From assembly GCF_000158815.1 (NCBI RefSeq), contig NZ_GG657738.1, positions 3,977,677 through 4,030,831 on the forward strand: a stretch of 53,155 nt of DNA, read 5' to 3'. The translations under genes were made by a program, and so were the position numbers. Source of the DNA: Micromonospora sp. ATCC 39149. Its GTDB lineage: Bacteria; Actinomycetota; Actinomycetes; Mycobacteriales; Micromonosporaceae. Under the pieces are notes generated by a model. That model did no database searches, was not told where the DNA came from, and saw nothing but the letters and a program-made list of their open reading frames with translations. Every line of letters begins with the position of its first letter. The stretch's first letter is position 1. This document shows, one piece after another, positions 26,377-33,918 of the stretch.

Positions 26377-27364
26377 GCCCGTACCGCTGCGGGGCCTGCG
26401 CTTCGGCATCCTGGGCGCGTTGGAGGTGTTCCGCGACGGCGAGCCGTGCGCCCCGACCGCCCCGCTGCAACGCGCGTTGCTCACGCTGTTGCTGCTGCAC
26501 GCCAACGAGCCGCTCCCAGTTTCCAGGATCGTCGACGGGCTCTGGGACAACCGGCCACCTCGGTCGGCCGTCGCCGCGCTGCAGATGTACGTCAGCGCGG
26601 TGCGCCGGATCCTCACCCCGAACTGGGCCGGGTCCGGCCCCGGCCGGCAGCACCCGATTCTGCTGACCAGGCCGTTCGGCTATGTCATCCGGGTCGGCAA
26701 CGACCAGCTGGACGTGCACCGGTTCCGGTCCCTCGCCGCCGAAGGGCGTCGCCAGCTCAGCGAGGGCCGATGCGCCGAGGGCGGGGAACTGTTCCGGCGA
26801 GCCCTGGCGGTCTGGCGGGGGCCGGCGCTGTTCGACGTCGGCCGGTCCGACGCGATCGGACGGCACGCCGTTCGCCTGGAGACCGAACGGCTCGCGCTGC
26901 TGCAGGAGCGGATCGGCGTGGACCTGTGCCAGGGCCGGAGCTTGGAGTTGGTTGGCGAGTTGGAGGAGCTCTGCGCCCGGTACCCGTTGCGGGAGAGCTT
27001 CCATCAGCAGCGGATGCTGGCGCTCTATCTCTCCGGGAGCCGGGCCGAGGCGTTGGGCGCCTACCAGTCGGCCCGCCGGACGATGGTCGACGAGGCCGGG
27101 ATCGAGCCCGGGCCGGGACTGCGCGCCCTACAGCGGGCGATCCTCACCGGATCGGCAGCCCCGTCGCTGCACTGCTCAGCGATCCGGTGCGCGACCTGCC
27201 TGGCCCGCAGCGATGCGCACCGGCCGCAGACCGGCCGCGGCGGCGAGATGACGGGCTGCCGGGCCAGCCACGGACACCCCGCTGACCTCGGCCGGGCCAC
27301 CGGCGGTCAGGGTGACGGGGTCGGCCCGGCGAAGGTCAACCGCCAGTCCAGGGCCCGTCGGTAG
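26369..27364 (+). CDS. SARP/AfsR-type transcriptional activator
   Basis: A 331-residue pathway-specific activator. Residues 8-105 form an OmpR-like winged helix-turn-helix (LRFGILGALEVFRDG, PLQRALLTLLLLHAN, SRIVDGLWDNRPP, ALQMYVSAVRRIL, GYVIRV). Residues about 110-260 form the bacterial transcriptional activation domain (DVHRFRSLAAEGRRQL, ALAVWRGPALFDV, RLALLQERIGVDL, YPLRESFHQQRMLALYLSG, EAGIEPGPGLRAL). The last 65 residues are unrelated low-complexity sequence. SARPs bind 11-bp-period direct repeats upstream of target promoters; such repeats occur at 31486-31514. The start overlaps a leader ORF, and the 3' end overlaps the convergent flavin reductase gene by 58 bp. Confidence 0.92.
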   Translation: MPEPVPLRGLRFGILGALEVFRDGEPCAPTAPLQRALLTLLLLHANEPLPVSRIVDGLWDNRPPRSAVAALQMYVSAVRRILTPNWAGSGPGRQHPILLTRPFGYVIRVGNDQLDVHRFRSLAAEGRRQLSEGRCAEGGELFRRALAVWRGPALFDVGRSDAIGRHAVRLETERLALLQERIGVDLCQGRSLELVGELEELCARYPLRESFHQQRMLALYLSGSRAEALGAYQSARRTMVDEAGIEPGPGLRALQRAILTGSAAPSLHCSAIRCATCLARSDAHRPQTGRGGEMTGCRASHGHPADLGRATGGQGDGVGPAKVNRQSRARR

Positions 27365-27825
27365 TAGACCAGCGGTTCGCCGTCGGCGAGACCGCCCCGG
27401 GTGACCTCGCCGATGACGACCGCGTGGTCGCCGTGCTCGAAGACCCGCCTACGCAGGCAACGCAGGTAGACGGGCATCCCGTGCAGTCGCGGCACCGTTT
27501 CCTCCCAACCCCAGTCCAGCCCGGCGAACTTGTCGTCGCCGTGGCCGGCGAACACCCTCGCGACCTGACAGTCCTCGGCACCCAGCAGGTGTACGCCGAA
27601 CTCCGCCTCACGCAGGAGCGTGCGGTACGAGCGCGACTTCCGGCCGATGGACATCAGGAGGGAGGGCGGACGGACGCTGTAGGAACAGATGGACGAGACG
27701 AGCAGGCCGCCCGGTGTGCCGTCCGGACGACGGACGGTCACCACCGCGACCCCGGAGACGAGTCTTGCCATCGCCTCCGTGAACACCTCAGCAACCGGCG
27801 GGGCAGCCCGCTCCCGGGTGGTCAT
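27307..27825 (-). CDS. Flavin reductase-like protein, last gene of the peptide operon
   Basis: A 172-residue protein of the flavin reductase-like (DIM6/NTAB) family. AMARLVSGVAVVTVRRPDGTPGGLLVSSICSYSVRPPSLLMSI carries the FMN-binding pattern, followed by RTLLREAEFGVHLLGAEDCQVARVFAG and GDHAVVIGEVTRG. Such proteins reduce FMN/FAD with NAD(P)H for a partner oxygenase or oxidase, or act as flavoenzymes. No partner monooxygenase is in the cluster. ATG 27825 begins 7 bp after the TPR gene's stop, so it belongs to the same transcript. The final 58 bp overlap the convergent SARP gene. Confidence 0.88.
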   Translation of the reverse strand: MTTRERAAPPVAEVFTEAMARLVSGVAVVTVRRPDGTPGGLLVSSICSYSVRPPSLLMSIGRKSRSYRTLLREAEFGVHLLGAEDCQVARVFAGHGDDKFAGLDWGWEETVPRLHGMPVYLRCLRRRVFEHGDHAVVIGEVTRGGLADGEPLVYYRRALDWRLTFAGPTPSP

Positions 27826-27832
27826 CGACGCC

Positions 27833-30025
27833 TCAGACCGTGGCCGGCGTGGACATGGCGGCGAGGCAGGCGTCGAGCCGGTCGGCCGCGTCGGCGTCGT
27901 CGGCGACCGCGAGCACCGCGCGGTAGTCCCCAGCGGCCTCCGCGAACCGGCCCGCCGCTTGGTGCACGAGCGCCCGGTTGTACCGGATCTCCGGTGTGTC
28001 GAGCAGCTCCAGCGCACGGTCGAGGTCCGTGATCGCCGTTGTCAGGTCGCCGGAGCCGTAGCGGAGACCGCCCCGCAGCGCCCACGCCTCGGCCAGCCCG
28101 GCGTCGACCCCGAGCGCGGCGGTCAACGCCTGGTGGGCCGCCTCGGTCTCACCCCGCTCGGCCAGCACCCGGCCGCGCAGGCAGAGCAGGTGGGCGTTGT
28201 CGGGCTCGATGGCCAGGCCGGCGGTGACGTCGGCCCAGGCCCCGTCGAGGTCGTCCAGGTCGCACCGGAGTCCGGCCCGGTTCACCCACGCCGAGACATG
28301 CTCCGGATCCAGTTCGAGCACCCGGTCGAGGTCGGCGAGAGCACCCTCGGCGTCGTCCAGTTCGAGCCGGGCGTCGGCCAGGTTGTAGTACGCCTCCGGG
28401 AACGGTGGGGAGAGCAGCAGCGTCTGCTGGTAGTCCTCGATCGCCTCCGCGTTGCGGCCCAGCCGGCGCAGGACGTTGCCCCGGTTGAAGTAGTGGTCGG
28501 GGAAGTTCGGATCGGCGTCGATGACGAAGTTGTAGTCGGCGAGGGCCTCCTCCAGCCTTCCGAACATGCCGTACACCTGGGCCCGGTTGTAGCGCAGCCC
28601 GGTCCGGTGCAGCATCTGCTCCTCGGGTTCGAGTTCCCGGTCGAGCAGGGCCATGCCCTCGTTCAGCAGCCGCAGAGCCTCCTCGGGCCGCCCCTGCCGG
28701 GTTTCCACCAGAGCGAGCCCGTTGCGCTGGAACGCGGACTGGAAGGCGCGCTCCTTGGGGTCGGGCAGCAGCGATGCGATGGCGACCGCCTGGTTCAGCC
28801 AGCGGCGGGCCCGCTCGGGATCGCGCCGTTCGTCGTCGTAGTGCCGGGCGAAGAGCATCGAGGTGCCATACGCCGCGTGCATGTGGATGGCGGGATCGAT
28901 GGAGATGGTGCGGGCCTCGTCGTACAGCGCCTCGGCCTCCTGGGCCCGGCTCGTCGCTGCCAACGAGGTGGTCACGTCACCGGTGAGATCCCACCAGAGG
29001 TCCGGGGCGTCCGCCAGGTCCAGGACCGCCCGGCCCCGCATGCCGAGTTCCACCGTGGCGTGGTACAGGCCACGGTTCTTGCAGTACACCTGTGCGTCCC
29101 GCAGTATCCCGGCGATCTCGGCCGGCGAACCGGTTCCCCGCTCGGCGTGGAACGGGACCGCGCCGAGCAGCAGCGACGGCTCGTTGCGGGAGACGAGGAC
29201 GGCCTTGCGCTCGTCGTGCAGCGCGGCCCGGTCGGCGGCGGAGATGCTCCGGTACGCGGCCAGTCCGGTCGGATCTTCGTCGAGGCATTCGGTCGCCACG
29301 TGCGCGTGGGCCAGCTCGCGGATCGCCGCGTCATCCAGGCCGGCCAGGGTGGCCCGGTCGGCTTCGGTGTCCCCGCCGCTGGGCGTCTCCCCCACCTCGC
29401 GGGTCGCGTTTCCCTCCTGGCCGGTTGTGGCCCCGCCCGCCAGGGCAGTGTGGTGGATTGTCCGTTCTCGTAGGGTGGCCGGCAGCGAGACGCTGACCGG
29501 TCCGGGCGGTTCCAGCATCGGGTCGGTGCCCGTCTCCACCACGACGGTCAGCCGCGCCGCGTCCAGCCGCCGGAGCATCACGGCGACGAACTCGCGGTCG
29601 GTCGGGTCGGCCTCCTGCATGTTGGCGAACACGATGGTGCGTGGTGCGCCGTCGAGGGCCGCGAGGTAGTCGCGGATGAACTCGGTCAGCCCGTGCGCGA
29701 TCCGCAGAGTGTGCAGCCGCGCCTGGTAGCGGGTCCGCGCCTCCGAGGTCGGCCGATGCTCCAGGGTGGCGCGGATGTGCGGCACCGCCCCGTCGAACTC
29801 GGGCGCGGCGGTCAGGATCTCGATGTGGTGCCGGGGCCCCAACTCGGGACAGCGCGCCAGCGCGTCGGTGCCGATCGCGCGCACGAGCTGACCCGCTGCC
29901 GTGTAGGGACCCCGGAGCCGGCGGTGGGCGTCGATCCGGGCGAGCAGCGGGGGAAGCTCCAGCCTCCCTCTGAGCCGGTCGTGGTCGGCCCGGCGATTGG
30001 CGGCGATGCAGTGATGGCTGCCCAT
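27833..30025 (-). CDS. TPR protein with a P-loop-less STAND-like N-terminal region
   Basis: A 730-residue protein. Residues about 20-250 contain GPYTAAGQLVRAI, RTIVFANMQEADPTDREFVAVML and LRRLDAARLTVVVET, resembling the C-terminal half of AfsR/LuxR-type STAND ATPase modules (Walker-B-like strand followed by sensor region), but no Walker A motif is present. From about residue 330 to the end at least nine tetratricopeptide repeats are visible (NRAQVYGMFGRLEEALADY, YFNRGNVLRRLGRNAEAIEDY, YYNLADARLELDDAEGALAD). It may be a scaffold for peptide, peptidase or other partners. ATG 30025 has GAAAGGGG upstream; the gap to the peptidase gene is 13 bp. Precise role unknown. Confidence 0.82.
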   Translation of the reverse strand: MGSHHCIAANRRADHDRLRGRLELPPLLARIDAHRRLRGPYTAAGQLVRAIGTDALARCPELGPRHHIEILTAAPEFDGAVPHIRATLEHRPTSEARTRYQARLHTLRIAHGLTEFIRDYLAALDGAPRTIVFANMQEADPTDREFVAVMLRRLDAARLTVVVETGTDPMLEPPGPVSVSLPATLRERTIHHTALAGGATTGQEGNATREVGETPSGGDTEADRATLAGLDDAAIRELAHAHVATECLDEDPTGLAAYRSISAADRAALHDERKAVLVSRNEPSLLLGAVPFHAERGTGSPAEIAGILRDAQVYCKNRGLYHATVELGMRGRAVLDLADAPDLWWDLTGDVTTSLAATSRAQEAEALYDEARTISIDPAIHMHAAYGTSMLFARHYDDERRDPERARRWLNQAVAIASLLPDPKERAFQSAFQRNGLALVETRQGRPEEALRLLNEGMALLDRELEPEEQMLHRTGLRYNRAQVYGMFGRLEEALADYNFVIDADPNFPDHYFNRGNVLRRLGRNAEAIEDYQQTLLLSPPFPEAYYNLADARLELDDAEGALADLDRVLELDPEHVSAWVNRAGLRCDLDDLDGAWADVTAGLAIEPDNAHLLCLRGRVLAERGETEAAHQALTAALGVDAGLAEAWALRGGLRYGSGDLTTAITDLDRALELLDTPEIRYNRALVHQAAGRFAEAAGDYRAVLAVADDADAADRLDACLAAMSTPATV

Positions 30026-30038
30026 GATGACGCCCCTT

Positions 30039-31274
30039 TCAGGTGATGACGTGCTGGAACTCCTGGGCTCTGCGCTGCCGCCGCTCCCGTGCCGCCAGCC
30101 AGACGGTGAGCAGGATCTGTGACAGGTTCAGGCCGAGGAACAGCATCGAGTCGATGAGCTGAGCGCCGGTGGACCCGGAGAATCGACCGATCGCGCCGGC
30201 GAACATCCGATAGATGGCCGGGGCCACCGCGACTACGAAGAGCGCCAGCGAGAAGGTGTAGCCGGCGACGATCAGCCAGGAGTACCAGCCGGCGGCGCGG
30301 CGGTCGACGGGATGCCACTGCGCCTCGTCGGCCATCCGTTCCCGGCGTCCCACAGCGGCGAGCACGCGGTTGCGCAGCAGCCGTTTGGCGGTGGTGTGCA
30401 GGTCGACGCAGCCGAGCAGGGTCGTGACCAGGACGTACAGGTCGGTACGCAGGTAGAAGAACAACTGCCAGGCGAGCCGGAGCAGAGTCGCGAATGCCAG
30501 CGCGAGGCAGACCCGGCCGACGGGGGAGAACGCGCCGTCGGAGGACCGGGTCAAATCGGCGACCAGGGTGAGGGTGCTCAGCGCCAGCCCGTCGAGCAGC
30601 ATTCCGGCCAGGATCGGCAGGTAGCGCTGCCGGCGGGGCACGGTGACCAGCCCGTCGAGGTTGGTCTCCAGGACGACGTAGTAGAACCGGCGTCCGACGC
30701 TGACCCGCGATCGGAGGCCGAGTCGGCGGGCGGCCAGGACGTGGAACACCTCGTGCAGGACGATCAGGGGGATCGCGCCGGCGGCCAGGGCCAGCTCGAT
30801 CACGGTGAAGTACTCGGTGAAGAAGAGATGCCGGTAGGTGGGCACCAGATCCGGCGAGCGGATCATCGCCAGGACCGCCCAGGCGACCAGGAGGCCATAT
30901 CCGACGAGGGCGGGCGGGGAGAAGAGCACGGCGCCCAGCCGCTGCCCGCGTACCGGGGCTGGGTCGTCGACGACCCCGGCCTGCGCGATGAAACCCAGCT
31001 CGTCCAAGGCGGCTAGCACGTGTTCGATGTCGGCGCTCTCGCCGTACTCGCTGCGGTACCACCGGTCCACCTCGTTGGGTGTGTCACCGGCTGCGAGCCG
31101 TCGGACCAACTCCGCGCCGTCGCTCGGAAAGATGCCGTACGAGTCGGTGTCCCTCCGGCCGATGGTCACCTCGTCGCCGTCGGCGAGATAGACCAGCGGG
31201 TGGAGGAGCACTCTGCTGTCCTGGTCGTACCCCACTGCGGTCTCCACCGGTCCCACCCTTCCTCGGCTGGCCAT
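30039..31274 (-). CDS. M50-type membrane metallopeptidase with N-terminal PqqD-like region
   Basis: A 411-residue membrane protein. Residues about 20-100 (YLADGDEVTIGRRDTDSYG, ELVRRLAAGDTPNEVD, DIEHVLAALDELGFI) look like a PqqD-type winged-helix RiPP recognition element. From about residue 120 there are six or more membrane helices. HEVFH at 174-178 is the zinc motif of site-2 proteases, and LLDGL with Asp228 fits the third ligand. Homologous architecture is known in peptide zinc metalloproteases of RiPP clusters such as YydH-like proteins. ATG 31274 lacks a ribosome-binding site; GTG 31247 with GAGGAAGGG upstream is a good alternative that would remove 9 residues. It lies just after the peptide gene and a hairpin. 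Confidence 0.88.
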   Translation of the reverse strand: MASRGRVGPVETAVGYDQDSRVLLHPLVYLADGDEVTIGRRDTDSYGIFPSDGAELVRRLAAGDTPNEVDRWYRSEYGESADIEHVLAALDELGFIAQAGVVDDPAPVRGQRLGAVLFSPPALVGYGLLVAWAVLAMIRSPDLVPTYRHLFFTEYFTVIELALAAGAIPLIVLHEVFHVLAARRLGLRSRVSVGRRFYYVVLETNLDGLVTVPRRQRYLPILAGMLLDGLALSTLTLVADLTRSSDGAFSPVGRVCLALAFATLLRLAWQLFFYLRTDLYVLVTTLLGCVDLHTTAKRLLRNRVLAAVGRRERMADEAQWHPVDRRAAGWYSWLIVAGYTFSLALFVVAVAPAIYRMFAGAIGRFSGSTGAQLIDSMLFLGLNLSQILLTVWLAARERRQRRAQEFQHVIT

Positions 31275-31286
31275 GGAAAATGGTGT

Positions 31287-31329
31287 GACGTCGGGCGTGG
31301 GCGTCCAGTCCGCGCCCACGCCCGACGTC
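31287..31329 (-). terminator. 17-bp hairpin between peptide and peptidase genes
   Basis: Perfect 17-bp stem (31287-31303 with 31313-31329) with a 9-nt loop, starting 8 nt after the peptide gene's stop and followed on the reverse strand by a short T-rich run (ATTTT). It should act as a partial terminator or mRNA-stabilising stem, giving more peptide mRNA than downstream mRNA. Confidence 0.8.
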
Positions 31330-31337
31330 GTACCCCG

Positions 31338-31433
31338 TCAGAGCTTGCTGGGGTACGTGGTGCAGGCGGCGGTGGTCAGCCGGACCGGACCCGCCTTGCG
31401 GATCTTGATCTTCTTGAGCTCCTTCTTCTCCAT
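31338..31433 (-). CDS. Candidate 31-residue RiPP precursor peptide
   Basis: A 32-codon gene encoding MEKKELKKIKIRKAGPVRLT then TAACTTYPSKL. Residues 1-13 are Lys/Glu-rich and amphipathic and read like a leader; the Thr/Cys/Pro/Tyr-containing C-terminal half (TTAACTTYPSKL) reads like a core with one Cys at 24. ATG 31433 has GGGGAGG 8 nt upstream. A SARP-box-like promoter lies upstream, and a 17-bp hairpin then an M50 peptidase gene lie downstream. Lengths, location and promoter favour a true precursor. I do not recognise the family, and no cyclase, dehydratase or radical SAM enzyme is present. Confidence 0.7.
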   Translation of the reverse strand: MEKKELKKIKIRKAGPVRLTTAACTTYPSKL

Positions 31434-31472
31434 GGTGTGCCTCCCCTCTGTGACTCGGATCTGACTCGATCC

Positions 31473-31514
31473 ACGTTGGCGGGTGCCGCCAAAGCCCCGC
31501 CAATACGCCCCCAA
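31473..31514 (-). promoter_or_regulatory. SARP-type promoter: three 11-bp-period heptamers and -10
   Basis: Reading the reverse strand, TTGGGGG (31508-31514), TTGGCGG (31497-31503) and TTGGCGG (31486-31492) are spaced exactly 11 bp apart, on one face of the helix. CAACGT (31473-31478) follows 7 nt after the last heptamer as a -10-like box. Three heptamers at 11-bp spacing about 8 nt from the -10 is the established layout of SARP-activated promoters. Transcription would start about 30-35 nt before the peptide's ATG. Confidence 0.72.
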
Positions 31515-31634
31515 ACGACGGCGGCACGGCCAGCCAGGGGCGGATATGGGAAGGACAGCCCGGCTTGGCGGGCGGGTGTCGCAGGGGGGCCGTACCGTCA
31601 TCGTCAGAGGATGTTCGATCGAGGATGGTGAGCG

Positions 31635-32321
31635 ATGTCCCACGACGGTGAGGTCGACCGGCCCGCCCCCCGGGGTCCCTCCGGGGCCACGCGGGGGTTG
31701 CTCGTGGTGCTCGGCGCGGCGGCGGTGGCCGTTGTCGTGCTGCTCGGCGCGCAGGCCACCGGGGTGTTCCCCGACTTCCGCAACCCCTTCGCCAAGGAGC
31801 AGACCGACCGCAGCCAGCCGCCGCTGCTCAAGTCGATCCAGGATCTCAGCCGCTACGTCGCGGCCGAGGGCAACTTCCAGGTCGTGGTCGACCTACAGAA
31901 CGACCGCGACAACGTGCCGGAGTTCCTGCTCAACCAGCGCACCCTCTTCGTCGGGGCGGGCAGCGTCGAGGCGTACGTCGACTTCACCAAGATCGGCGAG
32001 GGCGCGGTGGTCGTCTCGCCCGACGGCAAGTCCGTCGAGGTGAAGCTGCCCGCGCCGCAGCTCGGCCAGACCAACCTCGACATGGAGAAGAGCTACGTCG
32101 TGGCGGAGCAGCGCGGCCTGTTCAACCGGATCAACGACCTGGTGAAGGGCGACCCGAACCGTCAGCAGCAGGTTTACAAGCTGGCCGAGGACCGGATCAC
32201 CGCCGCCGCCCGCGACAGCGGGCTGACCGCCCGAGCCCAGGAGAACACCGACAAGATGCTGGAGGGCCTGCTGCGCTCCCTCGGGTACGAGAAGGTGACC
32301 GTCACCTACACCGCCCCCTGA
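31635..32321 (+). CDS. DUF4230 family membrane-anchored protein
   Basis: A 228-residue protein. One N-terminal transmembrane helix (about residues 21-43) anchors an extracytoplasmic domain of the DUF4230 family with DLSRYVAAEGNFQVVVDLQND, TLFVGAGSVEAYVDFTKIG, VEVKLPAPQL and NRINDLVKGDPNRQQQVYKLAEDRI, followed by SGLTARAQENTDKMLEGLL and a beta strand KVTVTY. Function is unknown. ATG 31635 has a GGATGGTGAG region as ribosome-binding site. It is divergent from the peptide operon (201 bp between start codons) and is not obviously part of that system, but shares the intergenic region. Confidence 0.85.
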   Translation: MSHDGEVDRPAPRGPSGATRGLLVVLGAAAVAVVVLLGAQATGVFPDFRNPFAKEQTDRSQPPLLKSIQDLSRYVAAEGNFQVVVDLQNDRDNVPEFLLNQRTLFVGAGSVEAYVDFTKIGEGAVVVSPDGKSVEVKLPAPQLGQTNLDMEKSYVVAEQRGLFNRINDLVKGDPNRQQQVYKLAEDRITAAARDSGLTARAQENTDKMLEGLLRSLGYEKVTVTYTAP

Positions 32322-32341
32322 CGCCAGCGCGAACCGGAAGA

Positions 32342-32367
32342 GCCCGCCCCGCAGGACCGGGGCGGGC
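32342..32367. terminator. Bidirectional terminator
   Basis: A 9-bp stem GCCCGCCCC/GGGGCGGGC with an 8-nt loop, between the DUF4230 stop and the convergent PspC gene. Confidence 0.7.
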
Positions 32368-32383
32368 GTGTTCGGGTGGCGGG

Positions 32384-32593
32384 TCAGTAGCGGGTGGCAG
32401 CGGCGTAGCGATCCTCGTTCGGCATCAGCACCCACAGCACCAGGTAGACGATCACCTGGGTGCCGGGCAGCAGCAGTGACAGCAGGAACAGCAGCCGGAC
32501 CATGTTGGCGGACGTGTTGAACCGGCGGGCCAGGCCGACGCAGACGCCGGCGATCATGCGCCCCTCGCGGGGCCGGACCAGTTTGCGACTCAT
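32384..32593 (-). CDS. PspC domain protein
   Basis: A 69-residue membrane protein with the PspC signature: RPREGRMIAGVCVGLARRFN, then NMVRLLFLLSLLLPGTQVIVYLVLWVLMP, giving one or two membrane segments. PspC domains are associated with envelope-stress responses; a short stand-alone version like this is frequent in actinobacteria. ATG 32593 follows a GAGTGGGAGT stretch. Convergent with the DUF4230 gene. Confidence 0.88.
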   Translation of the reverse strand: MSRKLVRPREGRMIAGVCVGLARRFNTSANMVRLLFLLSLLLPGTQVIVYLVLWVLMPNEDRYAAATRY

Positions 32594-32828
32594 CGTCGTA
32601 CTCCCACTCTGCGGCGTGCCCGCCGCCTCTGACTCAACGGTAGGAACCGCCGTTGCACCCGCCCTCCGTCCCGAGGGGGATCCCGGAACCTCTCACCCGT
32701 AGGTACTTACCCGGGCGGGCCCGCTCCGACGCGATCGCCGAGGCCGCGCAGGGGGAGGGCGTGAGCTGGCGGCGGGTAGGCTCGCCGGTCGGATCCGTAC
32801 CAGGGCGTACGACGGCGAGGAAGTGCAC

Positions 32829-33067
32829 GTGATCAGCGTTTTCGACCTCTTCAGCGTGGGCATGAGCATGACCTGGGGCTCACCTGTGACCCGGTCGGTG
32901 GCCTGGTGCAGATCCCCTGCCTCGAGCGGAACGCGGTGGCTAGCATCAAGGCGATCACTGCGGCCGGGCTGGCGCTGCGCGGTGATCGAGTGCTGAGCGG
33001 GTCGAGTGCGGTGAGCGGATCGGGCTCGGCGCGGATCGGGCGCGGAGCCGGCGAGGAGGCGCGGTGA
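32829..33067 (+). pseudogene. L-serine dehydratase (sdaA) with internal deletion
   Basis: GTG 32829 begins [12 protein letters not shown], the N-terminus of L-serine ammonia-lyase. Within a few codons the sequence jumps, in a different frame, to [20 protein letters not shown], then [17 protein letters not shown], the C-terminal iron-sulfur-binding region of the same enzyme with the [12 protein letters not shown] signature. Some 350 residues between are missing. The remainder runs into Ser/Gly/Arg-rich sequence and stops at 33067, overlapping the next gene's start. TAGGCT around 32777-32782 may be the old promoter's -10. Confidence 0.85.
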
Positions 33068-33918
33068 CGTCTGGCGTCGGGGCGGCCGGCCCGCGAAGGC
33101 CCGCCGCCCGCCTGTGGGCGCACCGCAACTCGCTGCGCATCCTCGTCCGCCGCGACCTGGCCGTGAAGTACCAGCAGTCGGTGCTGGGCTACTTCTGGTC
33201 GCTGATCGAGCCGCTCGGCATGGGCGCGATCTACTGGTTCGTCTTCGGGGTGCTCTACTCCGGCGACACGAGCCGGCACCTGGGGCAGGCCGCCGGGTCG
33301 TACCCGCTGTTCCTGATCACCGGCATCTTCGCCTGGATGTGGGCCAGTTCGGCGCTGAGCGAGGCGACCAACGCGCTGACCGGCCAGGCCCGGCTGATCA
33401 CCACGATGAACGTCCCGCGCCAGGTGTTCCCGATCGGTCGGATCACCGGCCGGTTCGCCGAGTACGCTGCCGGCCTGCCGATCCTGGTCGCCATCGCCGC
33501 CGGGTACGCGGTGCGCGGCGAGGTGCGCCCCGGCTGGTCGGTGCTCGCCCTGCCGCTCGCCGTCGCCGTGCAGGCGGTGCTGCTGGTCGGGCTGGCGCTG
33601 CTGCTGTCGGCGCTGAACGTGCTGATGCGCGACATCGAACGGTTCATGCGGCTGGTGATCCGGGTGCTGTTCTACGCCACCCCGATCATCTACCCGCTGA
33701 GCCTGGTCCGGTCCTCGACGCTGCCGGGCTGGGTGAAGGCCGCGTACGAGCTGAACCCGCTGGTCGGCATCTTCCAGCTGCACCACGCCGTGTGGTACCC
33801 GGACCAGTTCCCGGATGCCCGGCTGCTGGCCACCACTGTCGCGGTGAGCGTGCTGGTGCTGGTGGGCGGCTGGTGGGCGTTCCGGCGGCTCGAACCCGCT
33901 GTGCTCAAGGAGCTGTGA
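33064..33918 (+). CDS. ABC-2 type polysaccharide/teichoic-acid exporter permease
   Basis: A 284-residue permease of the TagG/Wzm type with six membrane helices. [24 protein letters not shown] is the cytoplasmic entry helix typical for wall-polymer exporters; the later segment [32 protein letters not shown] and [19 protein letters not shown] are family signatures. GTG 33064 has GAGGAGG 6 nt upstream. Its stop overlaps the ATPase gene's start by one base (TGATG). Together with that ATPase it would export a lipid-linked wall polymer made by the downstream enzymes. Confidence 0.92.
   Translation: MTSGVGAAGPRRPAARLWAHRNSLRILVRRDLAVKYQQSVLGYFWSLIEPLGMGAIYWFVFGVLYSGDTSRHLGQAAGSYPLFLITGIFAWMWASSALSEATNALTGQARLITTMNVPRQVFPIGRITGRFAEYAAGLPILVAIAAGYAVRGEVRPGWSVLALPLAVAVQAVLLVGLALLLSALNVLMRDIERFMRLVIRVLFYATPIIYPLSLVRSSTLPGWVKAAYELNPLVGIFQLHHAVWYPDQFPDARLLATTVAVSVLVLVGGWWAFRRLEPAVLKEL

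Noticed and set aside
31452..31469. Two CGAGTC repeats 11 bp apart close to the peptide start as a SARP box
   Set aside because: They overlap the expected transcription start and the ribosome-binding region, too close to the ATG; the triple TTGGnGG set upstream fits much better.
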